Below are positions 54,015-61,792 of a stretch of 64,000 bases of DNA, one piece after another. Under the pieces are notes generated by a model that was given only the letters and a program-made list of their open reading frames with translations, was not told the origin of the DNA and ran no database searches. Location of the stretch: contig NZ_KI421513.1 of the NCBI RefSeq assembly GCF_000473325.1, positions 2,613,217-2,677,216 on the forward strand. Direction: 5' to 3'. Numbering within the stretch: the first letter of the stretch is position 1; each line of letters starts with the position of its first letter. A program made the position numbers and the translations under genes. The DNA is from Leisingera caerulea DSM 24564. Lineage in GTDB: Bacteria; Pseudomonadota; Alphaproteobacteria; Rhodobacterales; Rhodobacteraceae.

Positions 54015-54356
54015 CACACTCTCCTTGTCGGACACGTTTTGTGTCTTTTTGTTGGCCGGGCCGGATGAGGCCCGGAGGTTTGCCGCATTACTGCGGAGGT
54101 GTCGCAATCGCACCTGCAGGCAGGCTGAAATCGCAGGCATTAAGCACTCTTAACATGTTGCCGGACGCACCGGCGCATGACGCTCTGCAGGCAACCACGA
54201 GGGTATCGAAAACCACTTCCCGGGAAATTGCAAATTCCAATTTCGAAAAGCCTATGCATTATTTGCATGAGCATTTTTGTGCAAAGTAGAGTTTACTCCG
54301 GGTGCTGAGGCCGCGATCTGCGGCCGGCTTGGGGAATGAAAGATAGGGAAGCCGTC
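54015..54356. other. dppA / dppDF divergent promoter region
   Basis: A 342-base gap between the divergent starts, so both transcription units share it. The AT-rich part (54230-54295) holds TGCA-type inverted repeats: ATGCA-N5-TGCAT (54254-54268) and TTTGCA-N12-TGCAAA (54262-54285). ATTTGCATGAG (54261-54271) and TGCATTATTT (54255-54264) also occur at the XRE-cupin promoter near 33.5 kb. Confidence 0.6.
54254..54285. promoter_or_regulatory. TGCA-type palindrome cluster before dppDF
   Basis: Overlapping inverted repeats ATGCA/TGCAT and TTTGCA/TGCAAA. The cluster lies about 70 bases before the dppDF start. Its 10- and 11-base matches to the XRE-cupin promoter suggest a common regulator. Confidence 0.55.
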
Positions 54357-56177
54357 ATGCTGGACAACGCTATTGCGTCCATTCGAAACCTGCGCGTGGA
54401 GTTTCAGACCAAGGACGGTCCGGTTGTCGGTGTCGAGAACGTCTCCTTTGACGTGAGCCCGGGCGAAACCGTTTGCATCGTCGGCGAATCCGGCTCCGGC
54501 AAATCGGTTTCCTCGCTGTCGCTGATGCGGCTGGTGGAGTTCGGCGGCGGCGAGATTGCCGGCGGCGAGCTGCTGTTTGACCGGCGCGATGGCGGCGAGA
54601 CAAACCTGGCGGACACCGAACAGGAGATGATGAAGCAGATCCGCGGCAATGAGATCGGCATGATCTTCCAGGAGCCGATGACCGCGCTCAATCCGGTGTT
54701 CACCGTCGGCCGCCAGCTGACCGAAGGGCTGCGCATCCACAAGAACATGAACAAGGCCCAGGCCGAGGAGCGCGCGCTGGAGCTTTTGCGCCAGGTCCGC
54801 ATCCCTGAGCCGGAGCGGCGCCTGCAGCAGTACCCGCACGAGCTCTCCGGCGGCATGCGCCAGCGCGTGGTGATCGCCATGGCAATGGCCTGCGAGCCGC
54901 GGCTGCTGATTGCGGATGAACCCACAACCGCGCTGGATGTGACCATCCAGGCGGAGATCCTGGCCCTGATGGACCGCCTCAAGCGCGAGACCGGGACGGC
55001 GGTGATGTTCATCACCCACGACATGGCGGTGGTCGCCCAGATGGCCGACCGCGTGGTCGTCATGTTCCGCGGCAACAAGGTTGAGGAAGGCCCGGTCGAG
55101 CAAATATTCGAGAACCCCAAGCATGACTACACCAAGGCATTGCTGGCGGCGGTTCCGAAACTGGGCGAGATGCGCGGCAAGCAGTACCCCGAGCCGATGA
55201 AGCTGATGGGCGTTGAGGACCAGAAGATCGAGCCGATCAAGGGCACCGATGAGGTGCTGCTGGACGTGCAGAACCTGACCACCCGTTTCCCGGTCAAGGG
55301 CGGGCTGCTGCGCCGCACCATTTCCAACGTGCACGCGGTGGAGGACGTTTCTTTCAAGGTGTTCAAAGGCCAGACCCTGTCGCTGGTCGGCGAATCCGGC
55401 TGCGGCAAGTCCACCGCGGGCCGATCCATCCTGCGTCTGGTGGAGCCGCTGTCAGGCAAGGTCGATTTCGAAGGCCGCGACGTTTTGAAATTCAGCGCCT
55501 CCGAAATGCACAAGGCGCGCCAGGACATGCAGATGATCTTCCAGGATCCCTTTGCGTCGCTGAACCCGCAGATGCAGCTGATGGATCAGGTGGCAGAACC
55601 GCTGCGCAACTACGGCCTGGCCTCCGGCTCCGAGCTGCAAGACCGTGTCGCCAGCCTGTTCGACCGCGTCCACCTGCCGCGCAGCTTCATGCGCCGCTAT
55701 CCGCATGAGATGTCCGGCGGCCAGCGGCAGCGGATCGCCATTGCCCGCGCGCTCGCCCTGAACCCCAAGCTGATCGTCGCGGATGAGGCCGTCTCGGCGC
55801 TCGACGTGTCGGTGCAGGCGCAGGTATTGAACCTGATGATGGAGCTGCAGGCGGAACTGGGCCTGTCGTTCCTGTTCATCAGCCACGATATGGCGGTGGT
55901 GGAGCGCGTCAGCCATCAGGTCGGCGTCATGTACCTGGGCCGCATCGTCGAAATCGGCCCGCGCGAGCGCGTTTTCGAAAACCCGCTGCACGCCTACACC
56001 CAGGCGCTGATGAAGGCGGTGCCGATCGCCGACCCGCGCCAGCGCAAGTCCGAGAAGGAACTGAACTTCAAGCCGATCCCGTCGCCGATCCACGAGGTGG
56101 GCTATGAGCCGGACCCGTCGGAATACCTGGAGCTGGAGCCCGGCCATTTCGTGCTGACCACCGACAGCGGCTACTGA
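54357..56177 (+). CDS. Fused double ABC ATPase of the peptide transporter (DppD-DppF type)
   Basis: A 606-aa protein with two complete ABC ATPase domains, each normally a separate subunit in Dpp systems. Domain 1: Walker A GESGSGKS, signature LSGGMRQR, Walker B LLIADEPTTALD. Domain 2 (from about residue 310): GESGCGKS, MSGGQRQR, LIVADEAVSALD. Each domain ends in an oligopeptide-transporter C-terminal region (NPKHDYTKALLAAVP and NPLHAYTQALMKAVP). The ATG at 54357 has AGGGAAG six bases upstream; another ATG lies at 54336. The SDR gene overlaps its stop (TGATG), so it heads a four- to five-gene operon. Confidence 0.93.
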   Translation: MLDNAIASIRNLRVEFQTKDGPVVGVENVSFDVSPGETVCIVGESGSGKSVSSLSLMRLVEFGGGEIAGGELLFDRRDGGETNLADTEQEMMKQIRGNEIGMIFQEPMTALNPVFTVGRQLTEGLRIHKNMNKAQAEERALELLRQVRIPEPERRLQQYPHELSGGMRQRVVIAMAMACEPRLLIADEPTTALDVTIQAEILALMDRLKRETGTAVMFITHDMAVVAQMADRVVVMFRGNKVEEGPVEQIFENPKHDYTKALLAAVPKLGEMRGKQYPEPMKLMGVEDQKIEPIKGTDEVLLDVQNLTTRFPVKGGLLRRTISNVHAVEDVSFKVFKGQTLSLVGESGCGKSTAGRSILRLVEPLSGKVDFEGRDVLKFSASEMHKARQDMQMIFQDPFASLNPQMQLMDQVAEPLRNYGLASGSELQDRVASLFDRVHLPRSFMRRYPHEMSGGQRQRIAIARALALNPKLIVADEAVSALDVSVQAQVLNLMMELQAELGLSFLFISHDMAVVERVSHQVGVMYLGRIVEIGPRERVFENPLHAYTQALMKAVPIADPRQRKSEKELNFKPIPSPIHEVGYEPDPSEYLELEPGHFVLTTDSGY

Positions 56178-56887
56178 TGATGGCGGTAGCATCGCAGGAC
56201 CGGCCTGTCGCCTTGGTGACAGGAGCGGCCCGCGGGATCGGGCAGGCCATCGCTCAGGAGCTGGCAGGAAACTACTCCGTTGCGATAACCCATTTGGAAA
56301 CCCGCCCTGCGGACAGTTCCTTTCTCGCGGTGCGCGCGGACTTCCGTGATCCGGAAGCACCTGCCATGGTGGTGGAGCGCACGTTGCAGCACTTTGGCCG
56401 GATAGATCTGATCATTAATAACGCCGGTGCTATCGCATCCGATGGTCCGGAAGTTTTCGACAGCTCTGCCCTGCGGGAAATGTTCGATGTAAACCTCTTT
56501 GCCGCTCAGGGATTGCTGGCCGCCGCGCTTCCGCATTTGACACCCGGTGCGGGCGTGATCTCCATTTCTTCGGTAAACGCAAGTATGCCTCCGGCTGGAG
56601 CCGCGCTGTTCGGGGCCAGCAAAGCGGCGCTGGAGCTGTGGACCCGCGGCATGGCCAAAGAGCTGGGACCGCGAGGTGTCCGGGTTAATGCCGTGGCTCC
56701 GGGTGCGGTCAATGACCCACAGAACCCAAGGCCGCCGGAGCTGGTGGGTGAATTCGAAAAGTTGACTGCGCTGGGCCGGTTGCCCTCGCCATCCGATATA
56801 GCAGCGGCGGTTAGTTTCCTGGCTGGGAGCGGAGCAAGCTTCGTCACAGGCGAGGTGCTTACTGTTTCAGGGGGCTACAGACTATGA
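56177..56887 (+). CDS. SDR-family protein with catalytic Tyr replaced by Phe
   Basis: A 236-aa Rossmann-fold SDR: TGAARGIG (residues 15-22), NNAG (81-84) and catalytic-position Ser132 are present, but the YxxxK motif reads FGASK, with Phe145 (TTC at 56609-56611) and Lys149. Loss of the Tyr hydroxyl should abolish ordinary dehydrogenase chemistry, so it may be a binding or pseudo-enzyme, or catalyse something else. The start overlaps the stop of the ABC ATPase gene by one base, and its own stop overlaps the next start (ATGA), so it is tightly coupled. Codon use looks somewhat less GC-rich than its neighbours, by eye only. Confidence 0.87.
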   Translation: MMAVASQDRPVALVTGAARGIGQAIAQELAGNYSVAITHLETRPADSSFLAVRADFRDPEAPAMVVERTLQHFGRIDLIINNAGAIASDGPEVFDSSALREMFDVNLFAAQGLLAAALPHLTPGAGVISISSVNASMPPAGAALFGASKAALELWTRGMAKELGPRGVRVNAVAPGAVNDPQNPRPPELVGEFEKLTALGRLPSPSDIAAAVSFLAGSGASFVTGEVLTVSGGYRL

Positions 56888-58050
56888 CTAAAAAACTGAC
56901 GCCGCTGGAGATCATGACACAGCTGGTCTCCTTCCCGACCGTGAGCCGGGACACTAATCTGCCGCTGGTGGATTGGGTGCAGGACTATCTGTCCTCCCAT
57001 GGCATCGAAAGCCACCGCTGGGTGGACCCGGACCAGCCGCACAAGGCTGCCACCTTTGCCCACGTGGGACCGATGGAAGAGGGGGGCGTGGTGCTGTCGG
57101 GACATACCGACGTGGTGCCCGTGGACGGCCAGCCCTGGGACACCGACCCGTTCTCCGTTGTGGAGAATGACGGCAAATACTTCGGCCGCGGCACCTGCGA
57201 CATGAAGGGCTATGATGCCCTCGCCATCTGGGCGCTGGTCGAGGCGCATGAGCAGGGCGTCAAACGTCCGATGCAACTGGCTTTGAGCTTTGACGAGGAA
57301 ATCGGCTGCACCGGCGCGCCGCCGATGATTGAGGCGATGCAGCCCGTGCTGCCCAAGGGCTCCGCTGTGATCGTGGGCGAGCCTTCGATGATGAAGGCGG
57401 TGACCGGCCACAAGGGCGGCACCGGCTATGCCACCCATCTGGTCGGGTTCGAGGTGCATTCCTCGCTCATGCACACTGGCGTCAGCGCCATCATGGAAGG
57501 AGCGAAGCTGATCGACTGGGCCAACCAGAAGAATGCGGAGAACATGGCCAAAGAGCCCGGCGAGGTGCAGGCGATGTTCACCCCGCCCTGGACCACCTGT
57601 CACGTCGGCATGATCGAGGGCGGCACCGCCCATAACATCACCGCCAAGGACTGCCGCTTCATGATGGATTTCCGGGTGGTGCCAGGGGAAAACGCCGCCG
57701 ATTGGGAAGCGGCCTATCTCGCCAAGGTGCGCACGGTCGAAGCGGAAATGCAGGCCATCCACCCGGAGGCCCGCATTGATGTGTCCAAGCATTTCGATGT
57801 GCCGGGCCTGGTCCCGGAGCAGGACGGCGTGGCGGAGGCGCTGGTGCGCAGCCTGACCGGCGACAATGGCTCCCACGTGGTCAGCTACGGCACCGAGGCC
57901 GGGCAGTTCCAGAAGGCAGGCTATTCTGCCGTAATCTGCGGCCCCGGCGACATCGCCCAGGCGCATCAGCCCAATGAGTACATCACAGTGGCGCAGTTCA
58001 ACGCGGGCCATGCCTTCATGCGCGGGCTGGTGGAAAAGCTGCGGGGGTGA
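56884..58050 (+). CDS. ArgE-like M20A deacetylase/peptidase
   Basis: A 388-aa zinc hydrolase of the acetylornithine deacetylase/succinyl-diaminopimelate desuccinylase group. Metal motifs GHTDVVPVDG near residue 73, GRGTCDMKG near 100 and FDEEIGCTGAP near 130 are present, with the dimerisation-domain His in FEVHSSLMHTG. Similar proteins are annotated as ArgE, but placement in a peptide-transport operon makes a catabolic N-acyl-amino-acid or dipeptide substrate more likely than arginine biosynthesis. It overlaps the SDR stop by four bases (ATGA). Confidence 0.88.
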   Translation: MTKKLTPLEIMTQLVSFPTVSRDTNLPLVDWVQDYLSSHGIESHRWVDPDQPHKAATFAHVGPMEEGGVVLSGHTDVVPVDGQPWDTDPFSVVENDGKYFGRGTCDMKGYDALAIWALVEAHEQGVKRPMQLALSFDEEIGCTGAPPMIEAMQPVLPKGSAVIVGEPSMMKAVTGHKGGTGYATHLVGFEVHSSLMHTGVSAIMEGAKLIDWANQKNAENMAKEPGEVQAMFTPPWTTCHVGMIEGGTAHNITAKDCRFMMDFRVVPGENAADWEAAYLAKVRTVEAEMQAIHPEARIDVSKHFDVPGLVPEQDGVAEALVRSLTGDNGSHVVSYGTEAGQFQKAGYSAVICGPGDIAQAHQPNEYITVAQFNAGHAFMRGLVEKLRG

Positions 58051-58100
58051 TCCCAGCGCCTTGAAACCGGGCCTTTCGTGCTCAGATTGGTGTGGAAGGC

Positions 58101-58147
58101 GTACGGGGGGTGTACAGGTGGTGCAGGGGGTGCACGCATGTCACCCC
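58101..58147. repeat. GTGCAC/GTGTAC short-period repeat, copy 2
   Basis: Related to the repeat at 20613-20651: GTGTACAGGTG (58110-58120), GTGCAGGGG (58121-58129) and GTGCACGCATG (58130-58140), followed by TCACCCC. The last unit is identical in both copies. It lies in the 206-base gap between the argE-like gene and the first M20D gene. Confidence 0.65.
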
Positions 58148-58256
58148 ACTCTGGCGGGTTCCGCCGCGTCCAGGCGGCCCCGGATACTTGCGAAGCTAAG
58201 TTTTTTCGCGGACAGTCTGCCGCAACGGAACCTGAAACAGTAAAGGGGAGGGGATT

Positions 58257-59423
58257 ATGCCGGCCAAGAACCGCTTTGCCGAGATGCACCAGGAGATCAC
58301 TGCCTGGCGCCGTCATCTGCACGAAAACCCCGAGCTGATGTACGAGGTGCATGAGACCGCCGCCTTTGTGGTGGAGCGGCTCAAGGAGTTCGGCGTCACC
58401 GATATCACCACCGGCGTCGGCCAGACCGGCGTGGTCGCGGTGATCGAGGGCAAGACCAACACCTCGGGCCGCGCCATCGGTTTGCGTGCCGACATGGATG
58501 CGCTGCCGATCCCCGAGGCGTCCGGCGTGGACTATGCCTCCAAGACGCCCGGCGTGATGCACGCCTGCGGCCATGACGGCCATACCTCGATCCTGCTGGG
58601 GGCGGCCAAGTACCTTGCAGAGACACGGAATTTCGACGGTAAGGCGGTGCTGATCTTCCAGCCGGCCGAGGAAGGTGGCGCCGGTGGCAAGGCGATGTGC
58701 GATGACGGCCTGATGGACCGCTGGGGCATTCAGGAGGTATACGGCCTGCACAATATGCCAGGCCTGCCGGTGGGCGAATTCGCTATCCGCCCCGGTCCGC
58801 TCATGGCGTCTTCGGACGAGTTTGTCATCACGGTCACCGGCAAGGGCGGCCACGCTGCTGCCCCGCACGACGCGATTGATACCACCCTGGCAGCTTCGCA
58901 AATCGTGGTCTCGCTGCATTCCATTGTCTCCCGCAACGTGGACCCGGTGAAACGGGTGGTGCTGACCGTTGGCACGTTTGAGACTGACAGCACCGCGTCC
59001 AACGTGATCGCCCATACCGCCAAACTGCAGGGCACCGTCCGCACCCTGGACCCCGAATACCGTGCCCAGGCCGAGGACTGGGTGCGCCGGGTGGCGGAAA
59101 ACACCGCCGCAGCATTCGGCGCCACGGCTGAAGTTGAATGGCTGCCCGGCTACCCTGTGACTATCAATGATGAAAACGGAACCGCCCACGCGATAGAGGC
59201 GGCGCAGGCTGTCTCCGCCGAGGTCAACACTGAGACCCCGCCGATCATGCCGTCGGAAGATTTCTCTTACATGCTCGAGGAACGCCCCGGCGCCTATATC
59301 TTCCTCGGCAATGGCGACACCCAGATGTGCCACCACCCGGCCTATGTCTTTGACGACGAAGCGATCCCGCTGGGATGCAGCTGGTTTGCCGAGCTGGTGG
59401 AACGAAGAATGCCCGCGGCCTGA
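58257..59423 (+). CDS. M20D amidohydrolase, copy 1
   Basis: A 388-aa zinc amidohydrolase of the M20D (HipO/aminoacylase-like) family. The signature HACGHDGHTS near residue 100 and IFQPAEEGGAGGK with the catalytic Glu are visible, as are the metal His in GLHN and the terminal EDFSYMLEERPGAY. Related enzymes cleave N-acyl amino acids, hippurate and amides. GGGAGGGG precedes the ATG at 58257. The neighbouring gene is a close paralogue, so this is a tandem duplication. It may belong to the dppDF operon or have its own promoter in the 206-base gap. Confidence 0.92.
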   Translation: MPAKNRFAEMHQEITAWRRHLHENPELMYEVHETAAFVVERLKEFGVTDITTGVGQTGVVAVIEGKTNTSGRAIGLRADMDALPIPEASGVDYASKTPGVMHACGHDGHTSILLGAAKYLAETRNFDGKAVLIFQPAEEGGAGGKAMCDDGLMDRWGIQEVYGLHNMPGLPVGEFAIRPGPLMASSDEFVITVTGKGGHAAAPHDAIDTTLAASQIVVSLHSIVSRNVDPVKRVVLTVGTFETDSTASNVIAHTAKLQGTVRTLDPEYRAQAEDWVRRVAENTAAAFGATAEVEWLPGYPVTINDENGTAHAIEAAQAVSAEVNTETPPIMPSEDFSYMLEERPGAYIFLGNGDTQMCHHPAYVFDDEAIPLGCSWFAELVERRMPAA

Positions 59424-59456
59424 GGCTGCGGGGAAAGACAACCAAAGGAGTGAGAA

Positions 59457-60620
59457 ATGCCGGTCAAGAACCGCTTTGCCGAACTGCAGGATGAAATCAC
59501 CGCCTGGCGCCGTGACATCCACGAAAACCCGGAAATCCTGTTCGAAACCCACCGCACCAGCGCCCTGGTGGCGGAGAAGCTGCAGGAATTCGGCTGCGAC
59601 GAGGTGGTGACCGGCATCGGCCGCACCGGCGTGGTCGGCGTGATCAAGGGCAAGGCGGACACCTCCGGCAAGGTGATCGGCCTGCGCGCCGACATGGACG
59701 CGCTGCCGATCCATGAGCAGACCGGGCTGGACTATGCCTCCAAGACACCCGGCGCGATGCACGCCTGCGGCCATGACGGCCATACCGCAATGCTGCTGGG
59801 CGCGGCCAAGTACCTGTCGGAGACGCGTAATTTCGACGGTACCGTGGTGGTGATCTTCCAGCCCGCCGAAGAGGGCGGCGGCGGCGCCAAGGTTATGTGC
59901 GACGACGGTCTGATGGACCGCTGGGGTGTGCAGGAGGTCTACGGCCTGCACAACTGGCCGGGCCAGCCGCTGGGCACTTTTGCCCTCCGCCCGGGTTCCT
60001 TCTTTGCCGCCACCGACCAGTTCGACATCACCTTCGAGGGCCGCGGCGGCCACGCCGCCAAGCCGCATGAGACCGTGGATACGACCGTGCTGGCTGCCCA
60101 AGCCGTGCTGGCGCTGCAGACCATCGCCTCGCGCAATGCTGACCCCGTGCATCAGATCGTGGTCTCGGTGACCTCGTTTGAGACGTCGTCGAAAGCGTTC
60201 AACGTGATCCCGCAGAAGGTGCAGATCAAGGGCACCGTGCGCACCATGTCTGGCGAGATGCGCGACTTGGCAGAGAAGCGGATCAACGAGGTCTGCACCG
60301 GAATCGCCGCGACCTTTGGCGGCACTGCCGATGTCACCTATCACCGCGGCTATCCGGTGATGGTGAACCACGAGGAGCAGACCGAGTTTGCCGCCAAGGT
60401 GGCGGCCAGTGTCGCCGGTTCCTGCGAGGATGCGCCGCTGGTGATGGGCGGCGAGGATTTTGCCTTCATGCTGGAGGAGCGCCCGGGCGCCTACATCCTG
60501 ATGGGCAATGGCGACACCGCGATGGTGCATCACCCGGAGTACAACTTTAACGACGATGCCATCCCCGCGGGCTGCAGCTGGTGGGCGGAGATCGTCGAGC
60601 AGCGGATGCCTGCGGCTTGA
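59457..60620 (+). CDS. M20D amidohydrolase, copy 2 (tandem paralogue)
   Basis: A 387-aa paralogue of the preceding gene, 33 bases downstream. The N-termini are nearly identical (NRFAE, EITAWRR, HENPE), as are HACGHDGHT and IFQPAEEGG, but substrate-pocket segments differ: SILLGAAKYLAETRNFDGKA versus AMLLGAAKYLSETRNFDGTV, and IRPGPLMASSDEFVITV versus LRPGSFFAATDQFDITF. The divergence suggests that the copies hydrolyse related but different substrates. Two hairpins follow its stop, so the operon ends here. Confidence 0.92.
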   Translation: MPVKNRFAELQDEITAWRRDIHENPEILFETHRTSALVAEKLQEFGCDEVVTGIGRTGVVGVIKGKADTSGKVIGLRADMDALPIHEQTGLDYASKTPGAMHACGHDGHTAMLLGAAKYLSETRNFDGTVVVIFQPAEEGGGGAKVMCDDGLMDRWGVQEVYGLHNWPGQPLGTFALRPGSFFAATDQFDITFEGRGGHAAKPHETVDTTVLAAQAVLALQTIASRNADPVHQIVVSVTSFETSSKAFNVIPQKVQIKGTVRTMSGEMRDLAEKRINEVCTGIAATFGGTADVTYHRGYPVMVNHEEQTEFAAKVAASVAGSCEDAPLVMGGEDFAFMLEERPGAYILMGNGDTAMVHHPEYNFNDDAIPAGCSWWAEIVEQRMPAA

Positions 60621-60633
60621 TCAGCACCAGGGG

Positions 60634-60712
60634 GAGGGGGCTGTCTGCCCCCTCTTGAGCCTTCGGCTCAATTCACCCCCGATGATATTTTCAGCCAGAT
60701 GAAGAGGGATCA
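60634..60712 (-). repeat. GAAAATATC-type modular 3' element, copy 2 (inverted)
   Basis: On the - strand it starts 22 bases after the glycosyltransferase stop: a module TTCATCTGGCTGAAAATATC (one base different from copy 1), a G run, the hairpin TTGAGCC-GAA-GGCTCAA (complement of 60655-60671) and the hairpin GAGGGGGC-AGACA-GCCCCCTC (complement of 60634-60654). It can serve as terminator for both converging operons. Confidence 0.85.
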
Positions 60713-60733
60713 GGCTGCGCTATGGCGCGGGGG

Positions 60734-61792
60734 TCAGTGTTCCAGCAGCTCGCGGTAGATGGTGACGAGGGTTTCCGCCTCTTTCTCCAGCGCGAAATTG
60801 GTCATCGCGTGTTTGCGGGCGGCTTCTGACCACTCCGCCAGCCGGCCATTGGTGGAGAGCACCTCGTTGATGGCCTGCACCATCTGACCGGCCTCGCCCG
60901 GGTCGATCAGCAGACCGGTTTCACCGGGAGCGATCAGCTCCTCGAAAGCGCCGACGCGGGTGGCAACGGCCGGCACGCCGCAGGACATGGCCTCCAGCGG
61001 GGTCAGGCCGAAACCCTCCCAGCGCTGCGGCGCCACGTAGAGGTCCAGCGCCTGATACCAATGGGAGACTTCCCAGACAGGCACCTCGGGCGGGAACAGC
61101 AGCCGCTCGGACAGGCCCGCGGCCTCGACCTTGCCACGCAGTTCTTTCTCGAATGACACGTGTTTTTCGGTGGCGCGGCCCATCACAAGACCCACCGCCT
61201 TGGGGTGCGCCTTCAGCACATCCAGCATGGCATCGACAAAAACATCGGTGCCCTTCTGCGCCCGGATGCGCCCGTAGCAGCCGATCAGGATGGCCTCTTC
61301 CGGCAGGCCCAACTCGCGCCGCAGCGCCGGTTTATCGGCGGGCGGGCAGAATTCCTCGGTGTTGATCCCGTGATGCACTACCTGCACGGGCTTCTCCAGG
61401 TAGGCCGCGCCCTTGGCCGAGGTGGCAATCACCCGGTCCATCTGTGAGATCAGCCACTTGGTATAGTCCGAATGCTGCCGCTGCGAGGCGGAAGTGAACA
61501 GCAGCTTAAGCCGTTTGCCCAGGAGATATTTAAGCGCCAGCCCGCCCAGCATTTCCACATTGCGCCGGGCGTGCCAGACACGGGCGCCCGCAGGGCCGTT
61601 GCGGTTCATGAACACAAGCTGCGCCGCCGACAGATGCGGCATATCCCCGGGCAGGCCGCTGCCTGCGGTGGCAATGGCGATCTGCCGGCGTTGCAGCGGC
61701 ACCAGCCGCACGATGGTCGAGGTCACCCCGGACAGGCGGCGTTTGAAGTTCGGCGCGATGACTTCGATTGTATTGGCATCAACCTGTGCCAT
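60734..61792 (-). CDS. Group 1 glycosyltransferase (GT4 type)
   Basis: A 352-aa glycosyltransferase with two Rossmann-like domains. The C-terminal nucleotide-sugar-binding motif EGFGLTPLEAMSCGVPAVAT with the EX7E pattern and the linker IGCYGRIRAQKGTDVFVDAM identify the GT4 family. It follows waaA, overlapping its stop, so it most likely adds a sugar to the lipid A-Kdo core. GGAGG lies five bases before the ATG at 61792; another ATG lies three bases upstream. Confidence 0.9.
   Translation of the reverse strand: MAQVDANTIEVIAPNFKRRLSGVTSTIVRLVPLQRRQIAIATAGSGLPGDMPHLSAAQLVFMNRNGPAGARVWHARRNVEMLGGLALKYLLGKRLKLLFTSASQRQHSDYTKWLISQMDRVIATSAKGAAYLEKPVQVVHHGINTEEFCPPADKPALRRELGLPEEAILIGCYGRIRAQKGTDVFVDAMLDVLKAHPKAVGLVMGRATEKHVSFEKELRGKVEAAGLSERLLFPPEVPVWEVSHWYQALDLYVAPQRWEGFGLTPLEAMSCGVPAVATRVGAFEELIAPGETGLLIDPGEAGQMVQAINEVLSTNGRLAEWSEAARKHAMTNFALEKEAETLVTIYRELLEH

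Noticed and set aside
56177..56887. Horizontal acquisition of the SDR gene, because it reads slightly less GC-rich.
   Set aside because: The difference is by eye only, and the gene is translationally coupled on both sides; no flanking mobile features.
57966..60533. An 855-codon open frame on the - strand opposite the argE-like and M20D genes.
   Set aside because: The internal repetition of its sequence only mirrors the two tandem M20D genes on the other strand.
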